A stretch of DNA of 11,725 nucleotides, from assembly GCA_017430945.1 (NCBI GenBank), contig JAFRMB010000035.1:1-11725 (forward strand), written 5' to 3'. The first letter of the stretch is position 1; each line of letters begins with the position of its first letter. The translations under genes were made by a program, and so were the position numbers. The notes under the pieces were generated by a model that worked only from the letters and a program-made list of their open reading frames with translations, was not told where the DNA came from and made no database searches. This document shows positions 7,304 through 11,725 of the stretch, piece after piece. This stretch comes from Clostridia bacterium. Lineage in GTDB: Bacteria; Bacillota_A; Clostridia; Christensenellales; Aristaeellaceae.

Positions 7304-10300
7304 TCACTTCGCCCAAAGCTCATCCCAGTATTCCCTTATGGTCCGGTCGCTGGAGAACTTGCCGGCGCCGGCGATGTTGTTTAGGCACATCTTCGCGAAG
7401 GCCACGGGGTCCTGTGTGGCGCGGATGGCGCCCAGCTTCGCCTCGAAGTAGGAGGCGTAGTCCTTGAGGATGAAGTAGTGGTCCGGCCGGTGCCAGCTCG
7501 CGCCCTTCAGAAGGGACTGCTTGAGCTCAGGCAGGTCGCCCTCCTGCAGCGGCGCGGGATCCGCCGGTGCAGTCGCTTCATCGGCGGGGATCCCGTCGGA
7601 TGCCGCACTTTCCCGATCATCCTGTTCGTCCTCAATGTCGAAGAAGGGCGTATCGAAGGCGGGATCGTCCAGCGCGTCGATCACGCGCTTCAGATGCGGA
7701 TCGGCCTCGTAGATCGCCACGGGGTCATAGTCTGCCCGGATGGCTTCGATCTCGTCCACCGTCGCGCCGAAGGGGAAGTTGTTCTCCTCGCCGGCCTGCT
7801 CGAAGATCTCGATGTTCGCGCCGTCGCGGGTGCCCAGCGTCACCGCGCCGTTCAGCATCAGCTTCATGTTGCCGGTGCCGCTGGCCTCGGTGCCCGCGGG
7901 GGAGATCTGCTCGGAGATGTCCGCAGCCGGGATGATGCGCTCGGCGTACGAGCAGTTGTAGTTCTGCACGAACACCACCCGGAGCCGGTCTTTGACCTCG
8001 GGGTCGCTGTTGACCAGGTCCGCGATGTGGTTGATGAAGCGAATGACCGCCTTGGCCCGGCGGTAGCCGGGGGCCGCCTTCGCGCCGAATATGAAAGCGG
8101 TGGCGGGGAAGTCGGTCAGCTCGCCGTCCTTGAGCCTGTAGTAGATGTCCAGGATCGAGAGCGCGTTCATCAGCTGGCGCTTGTACTCGTGCAGGCGCTT
8201 CACCTGCACGTCGAACACGAAGTGTTCGGGGATGTCGATCCCCTCGCGATCGCGGATGAGATCGGCCAGCTGGCGCTTTTTCCCGGTTTTCACGGCGATG
8301 AAGGCTTCGGCCAGATCATCGTCGATCAGTGGCTTCAGGTCGTCCAGCCTGAACAGGTCGGTCAGGAAGTCGTCCGAGCCCAGCTTTTCCTTCAGCAGCG
8401 CCGTCAGCTCCGGATCGCACAGGCCCAGCCAGCGCCGCTGCGTGATGCCGTTGGTCTTGTTGTTGAATTTCTCCGGATAGAGCGCGTACCACTCCCTGAA
8501 CACGTCGTCCTTCAGGATCTGGCTGTGGATGGCCGCCACGCCGTTGGTAAAGGATGAGCCGTATACCGACAGGTTGGCCATGTGCACCCGCTTGTTCGCG
8601 TCGATGATGGCGTATGCCGAGGGATCGGCCACCTTCGCCTTTTTGAGCTCGCGGTTGAGCTTCGCCTGGATCTTTTTGATGATCCGCACCAGCGGCTTCG
8701 ACAGCTTGCTCAAGAGCCTCAGATCCCAGCATTCCAGCGCCTCGCGCATCACGGTGTGGTTGGTGTAGCGGAAGGTCTTCTGCGCGATGTCGAAGGCCTG
8801 GTCGAAGGTCATGGCGTCGTGATACTCAAGCCATCTCTCCTCTTCCGTCAGCAGGCGGATCAGCTCCGGGATGGCCATGGCGGGATGGGTGTCGTTCAGC
8901 TGAACGGCCTGATACTTCGCAAAGTCCGCAAAGCCGGCGTCACAGAAGCTGTCGTGGAAGGCGATGTACTTATCCAGCATGTCCTGAAGCGAAGCGCTGA
9001 CCAGCACGTACTGCTGCCTGAGGCGCATCAGCTTTCCGGCTTCCAGCGTGTCGTTGGGGTAGAGGACCTTGGTGATGTCCTCGGCCAGGTTCTTTTCGCG
9101 GCAGGCAGCGGCGTAGTCCTGATCGTTGAACGCCTGGAAGTCGAACTCGTCCACGGCCTCGCACTGCCAAAGCCTCAACGTGCCGATGTTTTTCCGGTCA
9201 TAGCCGATGATCGGCATGTCATAGGGCACGGCCCATACGACCAGGTCCTCCATGAATACCAGCTGACGCTCGCTGTCCTCGCGGATGCTCCAGGGATCGG
9301 TGGCCGCGGACCAGTCGTCGGGCAGCTCGACCTGCGCGCCGTTTTCATCGAAGCACTGCTTGAACAGGCCGTACTTGTAACGCAGGCCGTAGCCGTCCAG
9401 CGGGATGTCGTGGGTGGCGGCGCTGTCCAGGAAGCAGGCGGCCAGGCGGCCGAGGCCTCCGTTGCCCAGCGCAGCGTCCTCGATGTCCTCGAGGTCCGCC
9501 AGGTCGATGCCCCTGTCCAGCAGCAGGGCCTTCACGTCTTCCAGCACGCCCATGTTGTACAGGTTGTTGTACACCGCGCGTCCCATCAGGTACTCGGCGG
9601 ACAGGTAGGCGGCGTGGCGACGGCTGTTGTTGACATAGCTGTCGTCCGCCCACTGGGGCGCGATATCCATCATGGCTGCCTTTGCGATGGCGTCGTGCAG
9701 TTCCTCGAGGATGGCGTACTTGAGTTCGACGTGGTGATCCATCAGGCTGAACGCCTCCGCCTGCGCGATCAGCTCGGCAGGGGTGGCGCACTTCAGCGTG
9801 CCGCGATGGCTCTGCCGGTTCAGCTTGCGGATGAAGGCCGCGATGCCATCATAATCCGGGCCGGCAGCCATCTGCCACAGCCAGTTGCCGCCGACGGTGC
9901 CGGGGTAATTCATGCGCGCGTCGTCGTCGAGGCCCAGCAGGTCCTGCATCGGGATGATGACCGTGTCGGCCTTCGAGGCGAACGTGGCCTTCAGGATGTA
10001 GGGCAGCACGTCGTCGCTGTCTGCGGGCATGCCGAGCTTCTGCCGTGCGCGGACGCGCACCGCCTCAGAGGTGTCCCGCCACCACGACAAAGTGGTCTGG
10101 TTGTCGTGGGTGCCCGTGTAGGCGATGCAGTTCTGGATGTGATTCTCCGGCAGGTCGGGGCTGTCGTCGCCGCCGCCATAGGCGAACTGCACGATCTTCA
10201 TGCCCGGATAACCGCAATAGGCCAGCAGGTTCTTCACCCGCTTGCTGACCACGCCCAGGTCCTCCGCCACGATGTTCAGGTCGGGCAGCACCTTTTTGAT

Positions 10301-11266
10301 GCGCGCGAACAGCTTCTTTCCGGGGCCCAGCTCGTACTTGCCGTTGCGGGCGGTGGATTCGGAGGCGGGAATGGCGTAGTAATTGGCGAAGCCGATGAAG
10401 TGGTCGATGCGCAGGATGTCGAACATGTCGCCCAGTGCGCGCAGGCGTTCGATCCACCAGGCGTACTTCGTCTCCTGGTGCTTCTTCCAATTATACAGGG
10501 GATTGCCCCAGCGCTGGCCGTCCGCCTGGAAGTAATCCGGCGGCACGCCCGCGATGCGGATGGGCCTGCAGTCCTCGTCCAGCTCGAAAAGGTCCGGGTT
10601 CAGCCAGACGTCGGCGGAGTCCTCCGCCACGTATATGGGCATGTCGCCCATGATCCGGACGCCGTTCGAACGCGCGTAATCGTGAAGGCGCTGCCACTGA
10701 TCGAAGAACAGATACTGTTCAAATATATAGTAGTCGATCTGTGCGGCCAGCTCCTTTTGATACTTTGCCAGCGCGCGGGGCTTGCGCAGGCGGATGTTCC
10801 GGTCGGGCCAATCCATCCACGAGCTCTCGCCAAAGTAAGCCTTCACGGCGCGAAACAGCGCGTAGTCCCTGACCCAGGGATGGCTCGCCTCGAAGTCGGC
10901 AAGCCTGGCCGACAGGTTTTCGCGCTCGCCGTCATAGGCCACGCGCAGGAGCGCGGCCTTCTGTGCCTTCACGGCTTCAAAGTCGACCTTGCCCGTCTGG
11001 GGCAGCGGCTCGTAGGCGCCCTCCGGCAGCAGGCCGTCCGACGTCATCAGATCGAAGTCGATCATCAAAGGGTTGCCCGCGAACGTGGAGGCACTCTGAT
11101 AGGGCGATTCGGCATAGCCGGTAGGTCCGATGGGAAGGACCTGCCAGATCGTCATGCCGGAGGCCTTGATAAAATCGATGAAATCATACGCTGCCTGTCC
11201 CAGGGTGCCGATGCCGCCCCTGGAGGGCAGAGAGGTGATGTGCAGCAGTATGCCGCTCTGTCTCAT
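7304..11266 (-). CDS. malQ-glgP: fusion of 4-alpha-glucanotransferase (MalQ) and alpha-glucan phosphorylase (GlgP/MalP)
   Basis: Encodes 1320 residues, cytoplasmic (no signal peptide). Start chosen at ATG 11266-11264: GAGGAG lies 8 nt upstream and the protein then begins MRQSGILLHITSLPS, as MalQ proteins do; a longer in-frame start at 11308 has no such support. Residues 1 to about 490 are a GH77 amylomaltase with nucleophile Asp288 (RIDHF), acid/base Glu335 (VAEDLG) and Asp388 (GTHDN). It transfers maltodextrin segments between chains and releases glucose. Residues about 510-1320 are a GT35 phosphorylase (YLSAEYLMGR at 554-563, GNGGLGRLAACFLDS at 601-615), with the pyridoxal-phosphate lysine at 1135 in GTGNMKLMLNGA. 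It cleaves terminal alpha-1,4-glucose with phosphate to glucose-1-phosphate. Both halves look full length and active. Odd points: the fusion itself and an Asp/Glu/Ala-rich insert at about 1209-1245. In E. coli the two enzymes are separate products of malPQ. Substrate preference (glycogen or maltodextrin) cannot be told. Confidence 0.96.
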   Translation of the reverse strand: MRQSGILLHITSLPSRGGIGTLGQAAYDFIDFIKASGMTIWQVLPIGPTGYAESPYQSASTFAGNPLMIDFDLMTSDGLLPEGAYEPLPQTGKVDFEAVKAQKAALLRVAYDGERENLSARLADFEASHPWVRDYALFRAVKAYFGESSWMDWPDRNIRLRKPRALAKYQKELAAQIDYYIFEQYLFFDQWQRLHDYARSNGVRIMGDMPIYVAEDSADVWLNPDLFELDEDCRPIRIAGVPPDYFQADGQRWGNPLYNWKKHQETKYAWWIERLRALGDMFDILRIDHFIGFANYYAIPASESTARNGKYELGPGKKLFARIKKVLPDLNIVAEDLGVVSKRVKNLLAYCGYPGMKIVQFAYGGGDDSPDLPENHIQNCIAYTGTHDNQTTLSWWRDTSEAVRVRARQKLGMPADSDDVLPYILKATFASKADTVIIPMQDLLGLDDDARMNYPGTVGGNWLWQMAAGPDYDGIAAFIRKLNRQSHRGTLKCATPAELIAQAEAFSLMDHHVELKYAILEELHDAIAKAAMMDIAPQWADDSYVNNSRRHAAYLSAEYLMGRAVYNNLYNMGVLEDVKALLLDRGIDLADLEDIEDAALGNGGLGRLAACFLDSAATHDIPLDGYGLRYKYGLFKQCFDENGAQVELPDDWSAATDPWSIREDSERQLVFMEDLVVWAVPYDMPIIGYDRKNIGTLRLWQCEAVDEFDFQAFNDQDYAAACREKNLAEDITKVLYPNDTLEAGKLMRLRQQYVLVSASLQDMLDKYIAFHDSFCDAGFADFAKYQAVQLNDTHPAMAIPELIRLLTEEERWLEYHDAMTFDQAFDIAQKTFRYTNHTVMREALECWDLRLLSKLSKPLVRIIKKIQAKLNRELKKAKVADPSAYAIIDANKRVHMANLSVYGSSFTNGVAAIHSQILKDDVFREWYALYPEKFNNKTNGITQRRWLGLCDPELTALLKEKLGSDDFLTDLFRLDDLKPLIDDDLAEAFIAVKTGKKRQLADLIRDREGIDIPEHFVFDVQVKRLHEYKRQLMNALSILDIYYRLKDGELTDFPATAFIFGAKAAPGYRRAKAVIRFINHIADLVNSDPEVKDRLRVVFVQNYNCSYAERIIPAADISEQISPAGTEASGTGNMKLMLNGAVTLGTRDGANIEIFEQAGEENNFPFGATVDEIEAIRADYDPVAIYEADPHLKRVIDALDDPAFDTPFFDIEDEQDDRESAASDGIPADEATAPADPAPLQEGDLPELKQSLLKGASWHRPDHYFILKDYASYFEAKLGAIRATQDPVAFAKMCLNNIAGAGKFSSDRTIREYWDELWAK

Positions 11267-11274
11267 ATCATTCA

Positions 11275-11280
11275 CTCCTC
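11275..11280 (-). promoter_or_regulatory. ribosome binding site of malQ-glgP
   Basis: GAGGAG on the - strand, 8 nt before ATG 11266. It decides for this start over the in-frame ATG at 11308, which lies upstream of the predicted transcription start. Confidence 0.85.
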
Positions 11281-11310
11281 GGTCGTGCGCATGGGTGCGC
11301 ATCCACATCT

Positions 11311-11339
11311 ATTATAGTTGCAATGCCGCGTTTACTCAA
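11311..11339 (-). promoter_or_regulatory. sigma-A promoter of malQ-glgP
   Basis: On the - strand: -35 box TTGAGT (11339-11334, four of six), 17-nt spacer, -10 box TATAAT (11316-11311, perfect). The start of transcription would be near 11304, giving a leader of about 38 nt. Inside that leader an 8-base direct repeat GTGCGCAT (+ strand 11285-11292 and 11295-11302, 10-bp period) could be a regulator site or chance. No CRE-like catabolite operator was recognised. Confidence 0.8.
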
Positions 11340-11508
11340 GTTAGTTTTAGGTTGCATGAAGGACATCGATCAGGCACGGGCCGCGCGCCGCGGGCGCCGG
11401 AGGCTCGATTTTGCCGGACGTTCCGGGATACGCTCACACGCAATGTTCGGATATTCGGGCAAATTTAGCGAAAGGTGTTATGTGTTTGTTGTTTATTGCC
11501 GGAGCTGC
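11340..11508. other. divergent intergenic region without a recognised gene
   Basis: Separates the leftward malQ-glgP promoter from the rightward rRNA-type promoter. No ORF here has a ribosome binding site or recognisable protein. The A+T-rich stretch at about 11461-11498, just upstream of the -35 box at 11509, is placed where an UP element for RNA polymerase alpha subunit would be. Confidence 0.6.
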
Positions 11509-11538
11509 TTGACAGTGGGACAGGTGGTTTGCTATAAT
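11509..11538 (+). promoter_or_regulatory. strong promoter, probably of an rRNA operon
   Basis: Perfect -35 TTGACA (11509-11514), 18-nt spacer, perfect -10 TATAAT (11533-11538) with an extended TG one base before it (TGCTATAAT). A T-rich segment precedes the -35. A promoter this close to consensus, followed by no coding sequence and by a CCTTGAAAAC leader motif, is typical of rRNA operons in Firmicutes. Confidence 0.88.
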
Positions 11539-11544
11539 GGTCAA

Positions 11545-11725
11545 GCTGTCAGCGAGGGAGCCGCGAAAAGCGGGCCCGAGCGGGCAGGCGAACCTTGAAA
11601 ACGATACAGAGAAGAGAGAAACAAGGCATCGGGCCGAGGTGCGAAGATCCTTCGGAAGGAGGGGAGCGCGGAGGCCGGATGGAACAGTCAGATTCGAAGA
11701 GTTAAACGCCGTGAAGGATGCGAAG
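11545..11725 (+). other. probable rRNA operon leader (pre-16S), cut by the window edge
   Basis: From the expected transcription start to the end of the window there is no credible ORF. The segment AACCTTGAAAACGATACAG at 11591-11609 matches the CCTTGAAAAC-type motif found in leaders and 16S-23S spacers of Firmicute rRNA operons, where it takes part in processing and antitermination. The rest is purine-rich with short hairpin potential, such as TCCTT/AAGGA around 11648-11660. The 16S gene itself (AGAGTTTGATC start) is not reached. The call is an inference from the promoter plus one motif; another highly expressed untranslated RNA is the alternative. Confidence 0.65.

Noticed and set aside
8582..11317. 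A 911-codon open frame on the + strand, antisense to malQ-glgP.
   Set aside because: It is a mirror of a gene whose protein matches GH77 and GT35 families along its whole length. The antisense product has no family resemblance and no start signals.
11323..11598. A 91-codon + strand frame in the right-hand intergenic region.
   Set aside because: It runs through the rRNA-type promoter and leader, has no ribosome binding site and resembles no protein.
11679..11705. An eight-codon ORF (MEQSDSKS) with a GGAGG four bases before its ATG.
   Set aside because: The spacing is tight, the peptide is tiny and it sits in the presumed rRNA leader, where purine-rich GGAGG-like sequence is common by chance.

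Overview
The window reads as DNA from a Gram-positive bacterium of class Clostridia (Bacillota) with high GC content. The signs are strong GGAGG-type ribosome binding sites, textbook sigma-A promoters (TTGACA/TATAAT), KhpA and GyrA sequences of Firmicute type, and a very large exported protein built from Cys-rich repeats, peptidoglycan-binding modules and beta-sandwich repeats, a style common in gut and rumen Clostridia. A Christensenellales/Oscillospirales-like source is a guess from overall impression; no marker gene is complete enough to settle it.

Layout. Positions 2-103 (+) are the last 33 codons of khpA, an RNA-binding KH protein. Directly after its stop, 105-542 (+) is the C-terminal end of DNA gyrase subunit A without the rest of the gene. 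This is an abnormal junction: either a real rearrangement or a chimeric assembly. A hairpin with T-runs facing both ways (605-655) ends transcription from both sides. From 7027 down to 692 (-) runs one gene for a 2111-residue secreted protein: signal peptide, five Cys-knuckle repeats interleaved with two peptidoglycan-binding-like domains, about nine beta-sandwich repeats, a long Ala/Asp/Gly-rich linker containing a 24-bp tandem repeat, and a C-terminal alpha/beta-hydrolase with a complete Ser-Asp-His triad. It has its own near-consensus promoter at 7138-7166. From 11266 down to 7304 (-) runs a 1320-residue fusion of 4-alpha-glucanotransferase (MalQ, GH77) and alpha-glucan phosphorylase (GlgP/MalP, GT35), also with its own promoter and followed by a terminator hairpin. 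The last ~215 bp hold a perfect-consensus promoter facing right and what looks like the leader of an rRNA operon, with the 16S gene presumably just beyond the window.

How the parts work together. The MalQ-GlgP fusion would join two consecutive cytoplasmic steps of maltodextrin/glycogen use: disproportionation of short chains and phosphorolysis to glucose-1-phosphate. The giant protein is a separate transcription unit. Its layout suggests a wall-associated esterase or hydrolase held away from the cell on a long stalk. Nothing in the sequence ties it to the alpha-glucan pathway beyond adjacency and shared strand. The points most worth a second look are the giant protein's architecture, the MalQ-GlgP fusion and the khpA/gyrA junction.
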